From the NCBI GenBank assembly GCA_029582165.1, contig CM055870.1, positions 12,827,332 to 12,891,331 on the forward strand: a stretch of 64,000 nt of DNA, read 5' to 3'. Under the pieces are notes generated by a model. That model was not told the origin of the DNA. It was given only the letters and a program-made list of their open reading frames with translations, and did not search any database. The number at the start of each line of letters is the position of its first letter. Position 1 is the stretch's first letter. Source of the DNA: Portulaca oleracea (Eukaryota > Streptophyta > Magnoliopsida > Caryophyllales > Portulacaceae). Made by a program: the position numbers and the translations under genes. This document shows, one piece after another, positions 1 to 12,743 of the stretch.

Positions 1-1139
1 GTTCATTAGAATGACACATCATATATTACATCATGGAACTAGTCAATCTATACCCCTAGACTCTCTACAATCTTCCCAAAGCTCTACCTTGTCATTTTGT
101 CTTTCTCTCGACTCATCTATAAGAACTATATTATCCGCGAAAAGATACATTTTGGTTACTCATTTTGGATCTCCTTAGTGAACTCGTCCATCGCTGAAGT
201 AAAAAGAAACAGGCTAAACATAGACCCGTGATGCATGCACCCCTAATATCAACTATAAATAATTCCATGGTCTCTACTGCTGTATGGACACTAATTTTAG
301 CATTGTTATACACTTATACATGTCTTTAATAATACGAATGTTAGGATATTGCACCCATTTCGCCTCAAAGCATTCCCTAATCACTTCCCTAGGGACCTTC
401 TCATAACTTTTCTCTAATTTAATATGGAGATATTTCATCCTTTCTGACTTCCCGTATACTGCTCCATAAAATTGCGTATAAGATGGATAACTTCTATTGT
501 CAACCTTCCAGAAATAAAACCAAAATAATTCTCAAGCACTTGCACAACCTCTCTGATTAACATCCTCTCAATCACTCGTTTCAGCCCAAAGCTTCATGGT
601 GTGACTTAGAAGTTTAATCCCTTTGTAATTTTGCAACTCTGACCTTCTCCTTTGTTCTTGTATACAAGGACGACTATGCTTGTCCTCCACTCATCCGACA
701 TTCTGGCCATTATGAGAATATTGCTAAAAAATTTTATCAACCAAATAACACCCTTCTCTCTTAAGCACATCTATAGCTCCACAAGAATCCCATTAAGACC
801 CACTGCTTTGCCTCTCGTCATCTTCTTCAACGCTTTTCTAACCTCCTATAGTGATATGGGTGGACAGCTCATACAAATAGTCAAACTCATTATATTACAT
901 CATAATTAGCTTACCTCGAAGGAAGCTACAATCCCTTCATTAAAAAGCGCTTGGAAGTAATTTCTCCACATCTTTTTCATTTGAACTTCCTCCACTAAGA
1001 CTTTTTGGCCATTCAACATCTTTGATACACCCCACATTGTCATTCATACATATATAATTATATTGTAAAGAAACGTATAGAATTTGGAGGTCTAAAATCG
1101 AGCTTTTCCCTTCCTCTGGTCTGGTTAGTAATTTCACTT
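1..1139 (-). mobile_element. Degenerate LINE (non-LTR retrotransposon) ORF2 reverse transcriptase fragment
   Basis: Reading the - strand in several frames gives diagnostic pieces of plant LINE ORF2 in the right order. From high to low coordinates these are a GKAVGPDGIP-like stretch near 800, an LQNYKGIKLLSHTMKLW-like stretch near 590-640, a remnant of the region where intact LINEs carry FGFMPGRST, and a remnant of the FADD catalytic block with IVLIDESREK near 100-130. The frame breaks repeatedly and there are many stops, so it is non-functional. The RT continues past the left edge of the window. No poly-A tail or target duplication could be assigned. Recognition rests on recalled family motifs, with no search run. 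Confidence 0.75.
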
Positions 1140-1179
1140 CCCACCCTTATTATAGGAGTTCAACCCTTTTTAGCTGCAA

Positions 1180-1340
1180 TTTATTAGGTGCACCCGGAGT
1201 ATGTGCTCCACATATTACGATTGTTCACCTATATATATTAGGTTGTTCACATATATATGTTAGTTTGTTAACTTTGGTTATTCTGATTGTTCCCTTACAA
1301 ATATCTGAAGCACATACTCCAGATGTATGTAATATATATT
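1180..1340. mobile_element. Small inverted-repeat element (MITE)
   Basis: A motif GGAGTATGTGCTCC near 1197-1210 is matched in inverted orientation by GAAGCACATACTCC near 1309-1322. The inverted similarity extends outward on both sides (TTATTAGGTGCACC against the reverse of ATGTATGTAATAT). There is no coding capacity. The superfamily is not assigned and the target duplication is unclear. Confidence 0.5.
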
Positions 1341-1493
1341 CCTTTTAACCAAACTTTTACTCTAAGGAATGCAGTCCTTAAGCTAGAACTAGTATGTGAA
1401 TTACAAATAAGAATACAATGCTGAATTGGAGATAATTCAATCCCCAATCAGGAAAAAAGTCAATTATTTTTCATTACTTCTACACTTCTAGTA

Positions 1494-1748
1494 CTCCCTC
1501 TATTCTAAATAAATTGTCCATGTTTGACTAATTAGATTAAAAATTTTAAATTTTGATCGTTAATATATCAAATTACATGTTGAATTATTATACAAGACTA
1601 CCGTTATTAGATTTGTGATGAAAAATATTTTTACTTGAATACAATATTATTAGTGTTGCTAAGATAAAACATGAAAAATTAATGATCAAAATATTGCATC
1701 GAATACTGTAAAAATTTAAACTTAACAAATTCATTGGAACGAAGGGAG
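1494..1748. mobile_element. Stowaway-like MITE
   Basis: The left end CTCCCTCTATTCTAAATAAA and right end GGAACGAAGGGAG form the terminal inverted repeat typical of Stowaway (Tc1/mariner) MITEs, with consensus starting CTCCCTCCGTYYC. A TA precedes the left end, but the matching TA on the right is not clean. The interior is AT-rich and noncoding. Confidence 0.6.
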
Positions 1749-2026
1749 TCCTATATTAGCTAAGTTGCTTGTTGCATATGTGCCTAATATATTAATGTTT
1801 AATATATAGTACATTGTTCCAAGTGGGAAATTACAACAACCTAATAATTCGACACAACCTACTCTACCGTCAAAAACTCCTACCAATTAACCATGCATAT
1901 AGGATTAAGTATGCATGCATGTAGATGATATTAATATGTAACTCCCATGACCTAATTCAAAGTTCAAAATTAGGGGAAACGCAAGCATGGACCAACCAGG
2001 AAAGTGATGCTCCCTGTTTTTCATGC

Positions 2027-2071
<45 letters not shown>
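2027..2071. repeat. (AAT)n microsatellite
   Basis: About 15 uninterrupted AAT triplets, read directly from the sequence. Confidence 0.95.
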
Positions 2072-2072
<1 letters not shown>

Positions 2073-2273
2073 TAGTCTATTGATCACAAATTTGTGAAGG
2101 TCCAGTAAAAATGTACTCCTTCTGAAAACTCGAATTAATTAAGGTCATTCAAAAATTTTGGATTTTGGGCATGATTTCTTGACATGAATTTCAAAATAAA
2201 TTGACTCTAAAAAATCAGAAATTTAGTAGGTCAAATCCTCCTTACCGGTTCAACCTAAAAATATCAGTTCTTG

Positions 2274-2449
2274 AAGGGTGTGTTTGGTTAGGATGAGCAT
2301 CATTTTCTGGAAAATGGTTTTCCTGTTTTTCGGTGTTTGGTGACTGGAAAATGAAGAAAACTATTTTCCAAACAAATGATTTCCTCCACCCCTTTGTAAA
2401 TTATTTTTTTGGCTCCAATTTATTGAAAATTATTTTCTCCCTCTCTCCC

Positions 2450-2521
<72 letters not shown>

Positions 2522-2602
2522 ATTTTTCTCTCTCTCATACACCGTTTTAATATACTCTCTCTCTCTCTCGTCTTTCTCTCTCTCCACTACTCTATCTCAT
2601 AC

Positions 2603-2648
<46 letters not shown>

Positions 2649-2720
2649 TTTCTCTATCTCCTTCATTATCTCTCACGCACCAATTTGAATATTTCTCTCT
2701 CTCTCTCTCTCACTTGTTCA
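2274..2720 (+). mobile_element. CT-rich MITE, copy 1 (3' truncated)
   Basis: It begins GGGTGTGTTTGGTTAGGATG and carries a GGAAAATGG...TTTTTCGGTGTTTGGTGAC segment followed by long CT tracts interrupted by a CATACACCGTTTTAATA-type spacer. The same order of segments is found in reverse complement at 21753-22341. The right part of that second copy, including its far inverted end, is missing here. There is no real coding potential: the 172-codon open frame is translated CT repeat. Confidence 0.6.
2452..2522. repeat. (CT)n-(CA)n compound microsatellite
   Basis: About 23 CT units run directly into about 12 CA units. Further CT tracts lie at about 2604-2645 and 2692-2711. All lie inside the CT-rich MITE. 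Confidence 0.95.
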
Positions 2721-4690
2721 AGTTTCTTGCAATTTTCCTAATTGTTTCCTTTCTATATTCTTCTACTATTATTGTAGTTAAGAATCATATATATACATAT
2801 CTTTGCCTTAGGTTTGTTGTCTTATGTTTTTTTGTTAACATGAAAAAATAAAATGAATTATGATCCCTAATTCTCTAATTCCAATTAGGAAAAATTTAAA
2901 CGCAGATCTTCCTCGTATTTCGGTCTATTCGATCGGTCCACTCCTGAACTGAACTTTTTTCGGTCGGTCCAGTCCAAGACTGAAAAAAGTTCGGTCCAGT
3001 ACATCCTCAGTCTAGGCCAGTCCCTTTGTTTGATCATCGCTCCAGTAGAGTCCAGTCCAACCTAATTCGATCCAATCCTGGAGATGAACAACCCTATCCA
3101 TTGTATATGTGTATTTGGGCAAAACCATTAAGCGTTTCACATATAGATGATACTCTTTAGAGTACCTATATAAATTTCTTAATAAATCAAATTTTAATAT
3201 AAATTCATTAAATTTTGTAAAATTTGTAACAAATTTATCAGTAATTTTACAAAATTTGTTGATACACATAAATTTGTAGATTTGTTCCAAAAATTAATCA
3301 GTTAATAAACTAACTCCATTTGTGTTGCATATAAAGACCTAAATTAATGTAACTCCATATTATATTGCAGTACTAAATTAATAGAATGCAATATAATTCA
3401 AAAATGTGATTATGTGTGCACAATGCATGCATGAAGTTGATACGAAATAAACGTACAAGAATTTTAGATTCTTAATTTCTCTGCATGAGGATTGGGAACA
3501 TGAATACGTGCTCACTAGTCATTCTATAATTTCTTGCTTAACTTAGGATCGCTTCATCTCTCTACGTATCTTCATACGTTGTATTCAATCCTTCATGGCC
3601 CATTTGAGTCGTCTAAAAAAAATGTTTTCCATTTGGTAGGACGTGGGGCTAGAAAATTGCATCACGGTGTGGTAGTGCTAAATGTATTTTGATAGAATTA
3701 ATAATAATTACATATTTTAAAATAGATGAAAAAAATTCAATTATGATAAAGTTTTAGTAAGAATAGTACATTCTGTAAAAGTCTTGTAACTTAATGAATA
3801 AGATTACTTGTTGCAATAAGTACACTTTGATTTATATATATCAACGTACTTTTAATTTTTAAATATAAAATCAACAGTAATTAAACTTTTTAACTATGAT
3901 AGTTGAAAATAGAAAAATCTCGCAATAATTACCAAGTTTACTAATCAAACATTTCGAAAATAAAAACATTTCGTCAATATTTTCGGGTTTATTCAAGTAG
4001 ATGGATCAAATACACATGAATTTATTTCTCTTTTCTTTTTTTTAAGGAAACTTTTTTCTTTTATTAAACTCTCATATTTTTATTTATATGACCTCATAAA
4101 ATTGTGCATGCCTATCTACCTAACCAAAAACTAAAATTACAATGAATTATAATAAAAAATTACCATGGAGGTAATTTTCATGTTATAACTCGTTGTAATT
4201 TGTGAATAATTAACTATCAAAATTTAGTCAAAGTGTGAATTAATTTGGGACAGGAGGGAGTATGAAACAGGAGAAATAATTTAAAGTTATAGAAAAATAA
4301 ATGAAAATTTTGGATGATTAATAAACAAAAGATGAGTTTGAAATGTTCTAAATCAGGACATAAAAAGTGCTGTATTAGATTATTGGGAGCTAATAAGACC
4401 CTTAAATAATTTTGGAGGAAGGAATAAGGGTTCCATGGGCCCCGGCATGTGAGCAACCGTCGGAAGTCAACACGTAGGAGAGAGAAAATCAGTAGTAGCG
4501 GTAAATAAAACCAGTAGTCAGCGGGTAAACTCAAGCGGCTGTTAAGCTCTTAGAAATAAAACCTGGATTAAAAAAAAAAACCTCAAAGATTAGTTTTTGT
4601 TAGGATGATGATAATAATTCGGTTAATAATTAAACACCAAATATTATTACGATTAAAAATTTAAAGGAAAATTAGTTGGCTTCCCTGGTC
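2721..4690. other. AT-rich intergenic region upstream of pectate lyase, with a Stowaway remnant
   Basis: No gene is seen. Positions 2900-3090 carry repeated GGTCCAGTCC-like words, reminiscent of a degenerate MITE. At about 4095-4260 the right half of a Stowaway-like element is visible, ending GGGACAGGAGGGAG before a TA at 4261. It shares AATTTAGTCAAAGTGTGAATT with the copy at 62898-63112. The rest is AT-rich and featureless. Confidence 0.5.
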
Positions 4691-4693
4691 TAC

Positions 4694-4700
4694 TATAAAT
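4694..4700 (+). promoter_or_regulatory. TATA box of the pectate lyase gene, followed by a pyrimidine patch
   Basis: TATAAAT lies 115 bp upstream of the ATG at 4815. A CT-rich stretch (about 4741-4765) typical of plant 5' UTR/Y-patch sequence follows before the start codon. The transcription start is inferred to lie around 4725, with no direct evidence. Confidence 0.6.
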
Positions 4701-4814
4701 TGGACTCTGCCTTGAGCATTTTCCCTTCAACTCTGTTTCAATTCTCTCTCTCTTTCTCTCTCTACGTCAACTGAAAGATTTTCGGAGGAGAGAGAAAGCA
4801 CAAATCTAGCAACA

Positions 4815-7800
4815 ATGGCGGAATCTTCTTTGAACTCCGCTCTGCTACTCACATTGCTGATTTCGGTGTTCTTCCTCGGCCTTGCCAATGGCAGATTGCA
4901 CAAGGAAGATCAGCACTTGAATTCCAGGTACTTGTCATAATCGATCTGCATTGCTGAAATTCAGTGGAATGAAATCTCCATTAACACAGAAGAATTGCAA
5001 TTTAATTGTCGACAGGGTTGAGGCGCAGTTAAAGAACTTCAAGAACTCAACAATGGCCAACAGGTTAGTTAGTTAGTCATTGATTACTGAAATATTGATG
5101 TTTATTTGCAGCATTTGAGAATGAGATCAAAGTATCTGAATCGTTAATATTTTCGTTATTGCTGGTTTTCTTGTCGATCCGAAAATGATTCTTTACACTC
5201 CTGCTCTGTTTTCTCGAGGTGCTGTAATGGCTACCGGCCATGAAAGATTCAGCTCAAAAAGAGAAAAAGAAATTGACCAAATTACCCTTAATCAAGAAAT
5301 AGTAATTACTACTACTCCATTTCAAAACAAGTGCTATGACATTTTAACTGTATATGGGATAATATGATAATGAAGGAGTCAGTGTGTATATTGAGAAGTT
5401 AATAGTTAGGTAGAAATTTTGTTAATGGAATCCGTTTCATTTCATCATATACTTAAAAGACAGCGTCATCCATAACTTAGGCTTGTTAAAACGAGACGTC
5501 AACGTGAAAAGGACTGAAATTTGGTACTTGGGTGCCGTTGCCTGTGTTCCTGTAAGTTTGTTGGGAGTAATAATAAATAGCAAAGGCGGCATTTATTAAT
5601 CGAGTGGAATTTGAGTGGATTTTACACTGTTCTTCAACTATTTGCTGAATTCTCTGAACGATGCACAGTTCGTGATGAATTTAATTCTATCATGCGTCCA
5701 CATTACCTAACTAATGCTAATCTCCCCCGAATGTTGGAATGGATCAGGCATGTATGGTAAAAATGTGAATAGTGTGATATGATAAGGTACACTGTAGTAA
5801 GCTGTAGTAAGAATGGTTGGTGTGGTAAGTGAAAAGAGAGAAAAAAAAAAGAAAAAATATTGAAAAAAGTGAGGAGATAAAAAATTATGATTGTTGTGGT
5901 AAAGGGTGGTACAATATGGTAATATGTAATGATATGCGGTTAATGCGGTAAATTGTGACTTAGATGCGATGTGATATCACACAAAAGAACAAAGATTTAC
6001 CTGGAGTGTTGTAATTGCAGGGCTAATGAAGCTGAAATGCGAAACAAGCAGGCTGTTGCTGAACAACCAGAAGAGATTGTCTCCATGGTTGAAAGGTACA
6101 CTCCCAACACAATCAACTCCCACCCCTTTTTTTCTCCTTGTATTTTCATTAGCGGCACAATTTTGTCCGACCCAAAAAAATTGGGTTTGGTCATTGATTT
6201 TTGATCCAGATTTTGACATTAACCGAATTATCGGACACAATATTTCTCATTTTTATAGTTTCATCAGAATTGTCTAACTGAAAAGAAACTGGTATGAACA
6301 TCAATTTCTCGTCCGAATTTTGACATTAACTTACCCGAATTTGACCCGAACTCAATTTTTTGGCTGTGCTAATTTTCATATACTCAAGCTTACACATAGA
6401 AGTTACAGAATCTATGGAAGCATAAACGACCCAGTGTTGTAAGTGTCCCAATGGAAACATAAATGGTCCAGAATTGAAGTTGTTTCGTTTGGCATACACA
6501 ACCTCCTTCCTTAGTACTTGCTCACCCACCACAAGGCCTAATAATTAGGTTCCTTCAATACATCTAACATGTCAATAATTGTTGAAATTCTAAACTTTTT
6601 AGTTTTTCCGCTTATCGAATTGAACATGTCATTTTCTATTCTTGTGTTATACAATAGTATCTAGAGTCATAGGTTGGCAAGGGCGAAATCTAATTTACAT
6701 TGGCTGATTTGGCTCCATCGATCATGGAACTGTTTAACGATCTTTGCCATTTCTAGTCTTAGATTTACTACTTGATTGCTCTTTAATTAAGAAGCTTGAT
6801 AGCTGTTACTTTCTAGTTATATTAGTTTTGTTTTAGTAGTAATCGAAAGATTTCTTATATTTCTTATGGGTAATTAAAGCTAAAGTACTCCATTGTCCTA
6901 TCCTCTGTTACATTTCACACTAGCCCGCATCCCACATCCAACTCCGACCCCCAAACCGCGGGTCTACGTTTAGCACCAACGGGTCAACTAACCCTGTTTT
7001 TTAATACGGCGTGGTACCACAATTATTATCAACATATTTTCTCATTTTTCTATCTCTTCACTTTCTCATCTATTTTTTATATTCTCTCTCCTTATGTACC
7101 ACATAAATTATATTTTTTACAAATCTTACCATATTATTACCACACTTTTCACAAATTCACCACACCGCACCATTTCCACGTCTTACCAACCGGACAAAAG
7201 AATATGACTTCATTGAAAGGTTAGGTGATGCCCAAATCCCTTGTCAATAAAAGGGTGTATGCTATGATAAAAGTAGCACTACTAAGCAGCTATTTGGGTT
7301 TTGCTGCGTTAAGGTGCAAATATTTTAAATTCTATAGCAAGGAAAGGCTCATAACGTTCTCAATAATTAATTTGAGACATGGATGCAACAGATGATTTAA
7401 TTCCAGAGGAAGTTCAAGTTGTAAGTATAAATTCTAATTTAAAAACAAAAAGAGGAGGACATTCGGCTCACATGAGTGGAAGCTTTTTGCAATTCTGGTC
7501 ATGTGTTGCCAATTGGGAGAGGCCCAAAAAAAAAAAAGACCCAGAATTACCAGACAGACACCAGCTACGTACACTCACGGACATATTAGTTATTACACCC
7601 ATCCATTATTTATCAATTATCTGGCTTGCCATAGATAGATCCTCTAATTATAATTTACTTGTACCTTTGGCCCCACATAACGCCCTTGAGTAGTACAATT
7701 GTGTTTGGAACTCTACATCACCGTCTTATCTCTCAAAAATCATACGTCAGTGACGCTTTGCTAACCTGTTGTTTTGGAATAATCATAAATCATAATATAT

Positions 7801-10800
7801 ACGGTGAGCATATTAGATTTGGTACATGGGACAACAGGGGCGAGACAAGCACCTAGTGCCTCTGCTGCGAGTTTTACGTGAAAATGTGAAGGCGATCCTC
7901 TACTCGCACATTTAGTGCTGCAAAATCCAAAGAAAAAGTATTCTCAAAGAATTGCAAATTGCAATAAGTCTCTGTTTGTCTTGTCATGAGTAGACGCCTT
8001 CTTACATCTTGTTGATAGGTAGGATGGTTCTTGCTAAGTCATCAGTTACCCATATGGCCCCTGGAAATTTCCCTAAATCAGAGATTGAACAGCAAGCTCT
8101 TCGGCTTCCTTTACAATCAAGTGACAAACGACACATACAATTCATAAGAGGCATTTCTGTTTTATTCTTCCTCTAGGCTATCACCATCCATATACTACCA
8201 CTCCTCTGTTTTTCCTTGATGATTGACGTCTAATGTGCCAATCTTTTTAATTTTTCTTTTTATTTTGTATTGTACATGCTATACTAGTAAACAACAAATA
8301 TGTTCCAGAAATTTGTTTACTTATCTAACTAAATGCCATAAATTGATGTTCGTTCATTGTGCATCCACCCACTGCCAAAGATGTGGCAACCGAGTCAGAT
8401 ACCAAACTCCATATCAGGTCTCAAACATTGGTGGAAGTTAAAACATTTTTCATTGTATAAAAATTATGCGGTTGATAGATCATACATGTCATTAGCAGTC
8501 TAAAATTTACTGTTAGTATACTTTTTTTATTATTGAAAACAAAACGCACAAGAAAGTACAGCTAAAGGACGGCAACCAACAAGAAGTCACACGACCAAAC
8601 CAAAGACAAACAACACAAATATATATATACTATTAGTATATATAGGTAAAATGAATTATTTGAAGTTAATGGGTACAACGAATGACTTGAACAATCAATA
8701 AATCACGGGAGGAGTTCCCACTAGATTTCCACGAAGGCACGTTTTATTTTGAAGCATGATATGTTTTGTTTGGATTTTGGACTTTAGCCAACCCTGTAGA
8801 TTGAAACCGGCAATTTTCCAGCTAATTCAGTGCAGTGATTGGCGACGATGACCCACTGAATGCCAAGGACAATCTGTTACGACTTAAGGAGTATGTATTA
8901 TCATGGAATTTGTTTAGTCCCACCGACGAACCACACCACTCAGTTTGTGCACTGCCTACTTAATTGTCTCTGCATTAATGCCATATAGCATTTAGTTGTA
9001 TAACAGCTACCTGGAATATGTAAACATAAATTCCCTACCTGCCCATTTCTTCCGTATTACCGTATTCATCCGTACATGCATCACCATAACCTGCACATGT
9101 TCCCCTGTCACATGTGCTTTCCTACTTCTCTCATCCATAATTAGTAGACATGTTATTAGGTAGACCCTGATCTATATACCAAGATACAGAAAAGTAAAAC
9201 GAAGAATTTATAGTCATTAGGTACCTTGCTTAGACTTGGACCATGGTCTACTTATTACTTAGTGAGACTTTTGCTGATAAGTATTCTCTAGTGATTATAA
9301 AGACTTTTGGTTTAAGGTGATAACATGGTTTTGTATAATTGACAGGAGCATCAGCAACAGTACAGCAAGGAGAAGCCTGGGATACTTATCATGTGGGACA
9401 GGAAACCCCATTGATGACTGCTGGAGATGCGACCCCAACTGGCACAAGAACCGTAAGCGCCTTGCTGACTGTGCCATTGGGTTTGGCCGCAATGCCATTG
9501 GTGGCCGTGATGGGCGCTTCTACGTGGTGACTGACCCCAGTGATGATGACGCCGTGAACCCCAAGCCAGGGACCCTCCGCCATGCTGTCATACAGGAAGA
9601 ACCCCTTTGGATTGTTTTCAAAAGGGACATGGTCATCACCCTGAAGGAGGAGCTCATCATGAACAGCTTCAAGACTATTGATGGCAGAGGAGTGAATGTG
9701 CATATTGCCAATGGGGCTTGCATTACCATCCAATACATCACAAATGTCATCATCCATGGCCTCAACATCCATGACTGTAAGCCTACTGGAAACGCTATGG
9801 TGAGAAGCTCCCCTTCTCACTACGGCTGGAGGGCAATTGCGGATGGGGATGGCATCTCCATCTCTGGCTCCAGCCATATTTGGATTGACCACAATTCCCT
9901 TGCAAACTGCGCTGACGGGCTCATTGATACTGTGTTGGCCTCCACTGCTATTACTATTTCGAACAATTACTTCACTCATCACAATGAGGTACATGTCTTT
10001 CTAGTCACAAGTTTGGTATGCAACATGTCAATTTCAGTCCTTTTCCAACAAAACATTGTTGAGCTTATTTCCTACCTTATACCTTGGATGGAAACCAGGT
10101 GATGTTGATGGGTCACAGTGACTCCTACATGGCGGATAAGATAATGCAAGTCACTATTGCATACAACCACTTTGGTGAAGGCCTTGTCCAGAGGATGCCT
10201 AGGTAACCACACTTTTTATATTTCATCATTATGAACTGGTTGTTTATAATTTCTGTCCTTTGTAATCAGTCTCTCAACGTCTGCTAATTCGCGTAAGCGG
10301 GGCCCACAGCAGGGTGGTGTTGGTTATTAATGTTGGTTGTTGATAATTTGAATATAGCATTAATTTCGATGACTGAAAGCAAAATTTTCTCGAAATGCAG
10401 ATGCAGACATGGGTATTTCCATGTGGTAAACAACGACTACACCCACTGGGAAATGTACGCCATAGGAGGAAGTGCATCTCCAACCATTAACAGCCAGGGA
10501 AACCGATTCCTTGCCCCAGTCAACCCTTTTGCCAAGGAGGTAAACAAAATAGAACTGTCCCTAAACTCCAGCAAACACACCAAAAGAGGAAACAACCGGA
10601 AAACATGCCACTTTCTGTACGAAAAATGTAACCATAATTAACTATGTGCATTTTACAGGTAACAAAGAGGCTATACTCTGAAGCCGATGATTGGAAGAAC
10701 TGGAACTGGAGGTCAGACGGCGATCTTCTGCTTAATGGGGCCTTCTTCACCCCATCAGGAGCCGGGGCTGGCGCTAGCTATGCCAAGGCATCTAGCCTGG

Positions 10801-10880
10801 CAGCCAAGCCATCAACCCTTGTTGGCTCCCTCACAGCCAGTGCTGGTGCCCTAAACTGTCGCCGGGGTCAGACATGTTAA
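4815..10880 (+). CDS. Pectate lyase-like protein (polysaccharide lyase family 1), secreted
   Basis: The spliced gene has seven exons: 4815-4927, 5016-5063, 6021-6095, 9346-9988, 10099-10202, 10401-10539 and 10659-10880. All introns are GT-AG and phases agree, giving 1344 nt and 447 residues. Residues 1-26 are a signal peptide (hydrophobic [14 protein letters not shown], cleavage likely after ANG), so the protein should go to the cell wall. It would cleave de-esterified homogalacturonan by Ca-dependent beta-elimination. Visible family marks are WIDH at 258-261, the Ca-site segment DGLID at 269-273 and the Arg motif RMPRCR at 325-330, plus a conserved C-terminal Cys. Length and exon pattern match plant PLLs. 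The segment SYMADKIMQ differs slightly from the usual SYTRDK. Intron 3 is about 3.25 kb and holds a MITE (6992-7206); the rest of intron 3 shows nothing recognisable. Which PLL paralogue it is cannot be said. Confidence 0.95.
5745..5965. mobile_element. Possible GGCCC/TTCTTTT-family MITE in pectate lyase intron 2
   Basis: This is a GT-rich segment with repeated TGTGGTAAG, GTGGTAA and ATGCGGTTAATGCGGTAAA words, like the internal words of the MITE family seen clearly at 17045-17304 and 20724-20932. Ends are degenerate and no target duplication is seen, so this is a weak assignment. Confidence 0.35.
6992..7206. mobile_element. MITE of the GGCCC/TTCTTTT family in pectate lyase intron 3
   Basis: The left end CCCTGTTTTTTAATACGGCG and right end CCAACCGGACAAAAGAAT are inverted versions of one another and match the ends of the copy at 17045-17304. 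The interior is AT-rich with ACCACA, TTCACCACACCGCACC and TTACCACAC words. It is noncoding. Confidence 0.55.
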
Positions 10881-12006
10881 TACCCAATACAACCAAAACC
10901 CTACACAAATTTAGGACATAACATCCAGACAAGAAAAGGCCAAACCATAGTACTTTTTTTTTCCCCTTTTATCCCTTGTTTTTTTTTTTTTTATTTTGTC
11001 AAAGTAAATTGGGTATAGTACATTTTGTTCCTTTCCCTTCTATTGAAACCACAGTATAGACCCTAAGGAAGCCGTTCCATCTTGTCTCTCCCCGTGATTG
11101 CTCAACCTCCGTGTCGCTCCCCTCAAAAGGGTTTACCTTTTTTCGAAGACCCGAAGTGGGGGGCCATTCTGTAAGTGTTGTTCATCCCATGAGCGTTTTC
11201 TAATCCTTCTTGTGTTTAGATTAAACGAATGTCGAATTGAAATGGAGGAAAAAAGAGAAGGAAAAGAAAACCCAATGGATTTGGAGATTGTAACCATTAT
11301 TATGGAACAATATTACAAGCAATATTCAGCAACAAGAATTTCAGCTCTTGATTATTCTGTTTTATTTTAGTTCAGTGAAACTAAGTTTCTAAGATTCATC
11401 CTCCTGAGATGAATTCATCTCTTTCCGGGAACATAATTTATTTATTTTTTTAAATATGCATACTTTGTTATCAGTATTTTGGGTTGAAGTAGGACCAATT
11501 TCAGTGAAATGCATGTGAATTGAGCAATATCATACCAGAAATACATGGAATCAACCTGGACCCATAGGCCCAACGGAACTAAAGTTTAAATTTGGTCATT
11601 TCAATTCACGGGCAACATTGGCAATAAACCAAAACGGAACTTCACTTGAAAAATCTATTAATCTCAAATCCAACACTCACTCACATGGCTTGATTCTCGA
11701 AATAAATGGTACCATGGTTTAACATGTGAAATAAACTAGCGTACTAAGTCTAGACAAAAAGCATATCGTGCATTCAGCAACATGCGATAGCTATTAGCTG
11801 ATAGTTGAAGACTCAACAGTCAAGATCAAAATATGAAGCATTGATGCCAAACAAGACCATCATTCATCTTAGACGATCCATTGGTTAATAGATCACTAAG
11901 ATTAGAATGATACCTCACCATAAGAAGCATACTAATATCATTTCACAAAACCCAACTCAAATGAAAAATGGTTAATAGCCTCACATTACAATTTACACAC
12001 TTTGAA
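10881..12006. other. Intergenic region 3' of pectate lyase
   Basis: This holds the pectate lyase 3' UTR and downstream DNA. Poly-T stretches occur at about 10954-10992. An open frame at 11098-11370 has no recognisable similarity or codon pattern. No gene is called. Confidence 0.5.
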
Positions 12007-12216
12007 CCAATGAGCGCTTAGCTTAGCTCAGTTGATATCCCACAGACCATCATTGCACTGTGATATCTCACAGACCTTGGGAGCAGCAACAGCCAACAGG
12101 CATGCATGGCTGGTTTTTCCCCATCACCCCATGGTTGGTGGACCCATTGGGCTTTCCCTAAGATAGGGGGTCCAGTGGGTGGCCCCACTTACCAATGTAA
12201 AAAATTTAAAAAAAAA
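12007..12216 (+). mobile_element. tRNA-derived SINE with 14-bp target-site duplication
   Basis: The element starts with a tRNA-like head containing TAGCTCAGTTG (12024-12034), a match to the Pol III box A. A body follows with CCCCATCACCCCATGG and GTGGACCCATTGGGC, then an A-rich tail. It is flanked by an exact direct repeat TTACACACTTTGAA at 11993-12006 and 12217-12230, proving target-primed insertion. Box B is not recognisable. Instead a GATATC(C/T)CACAGACC segment is present twice (about 12034 and 12061), an internal duplication. It lies between the 3' ends of pectate lyase and TMKL1. Confidence 0.85.
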
Positions 12217-12230
12217 TTACACACTTTGAA

Positions 12231-12743
12231 AGGGACTTATGTTGAAGAAGAATTTGGTATCATCCTGAACATATACTAATCCAACAATTACCAACGACGC
12301 TATTGTGCTTTCCGCAAATACAGGACCAACGGATACCCTACCGTCAAATACGGATAACCATTTCAAGAAATGAATCAAATACATGAACAACCTTACTAGC
12401 TATACATGGCAAGATAAAGCTCCATACATCTTAGCCCTCCATTGTATCATCATCATTCCATGACAAATGGATCGAAAGTTGCTATCCATCTACCAGTTCT
12501 TACATTAAGTGCTAATTATAGTGTTATTACAAGAAGGTAAAATAACATTACACCTCTTATATGAAATAATGTGAGAACTCAAAAACCGAAAATGAATCAC
12601 ACGTAAAAGCTCTAGTAGTACAACAACAAACTAAAATGCACACCAAACGAGATCACTATATCAGTAAGACAAATCTATTCTTAAGCAGTAAAGACAACTA
12701 GATTTCACCTCAAAACTAAGTAGAACCGAAAAATGACACAACA
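12231..12743. other. Downstream (3') region of TMKL1
   Basis: This AT-rich stretch lies downstream of the TMKL1 stop codon, probably including its 3' UTR. No other feature is seen. Confidence 0.5.

Noticed and set aside
652..909. 85-codon + strand frame
   Set aside because: Antisense to the decayed LINE reverse transcriptase.
2333..2851. 172-codon open frame over CT/CA repeats
   Set aside because: The product is almost pure Leu-Ser and Thr-His from dinucleotide repeats inside a MITE; no gene features.
9389..9994. 201-codon frame antisense to pectate lyase exon 4
   Set aside because: Shadow of a strongly coding exon on the opposite strand.
12007..12090. Possible functional tRNA gene because of a box-A-like sequence
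   Set aside because: No acceptor stem pairing or anticodon arm, box B is absent, and the exact flanking duplication identifies it as a SINE.
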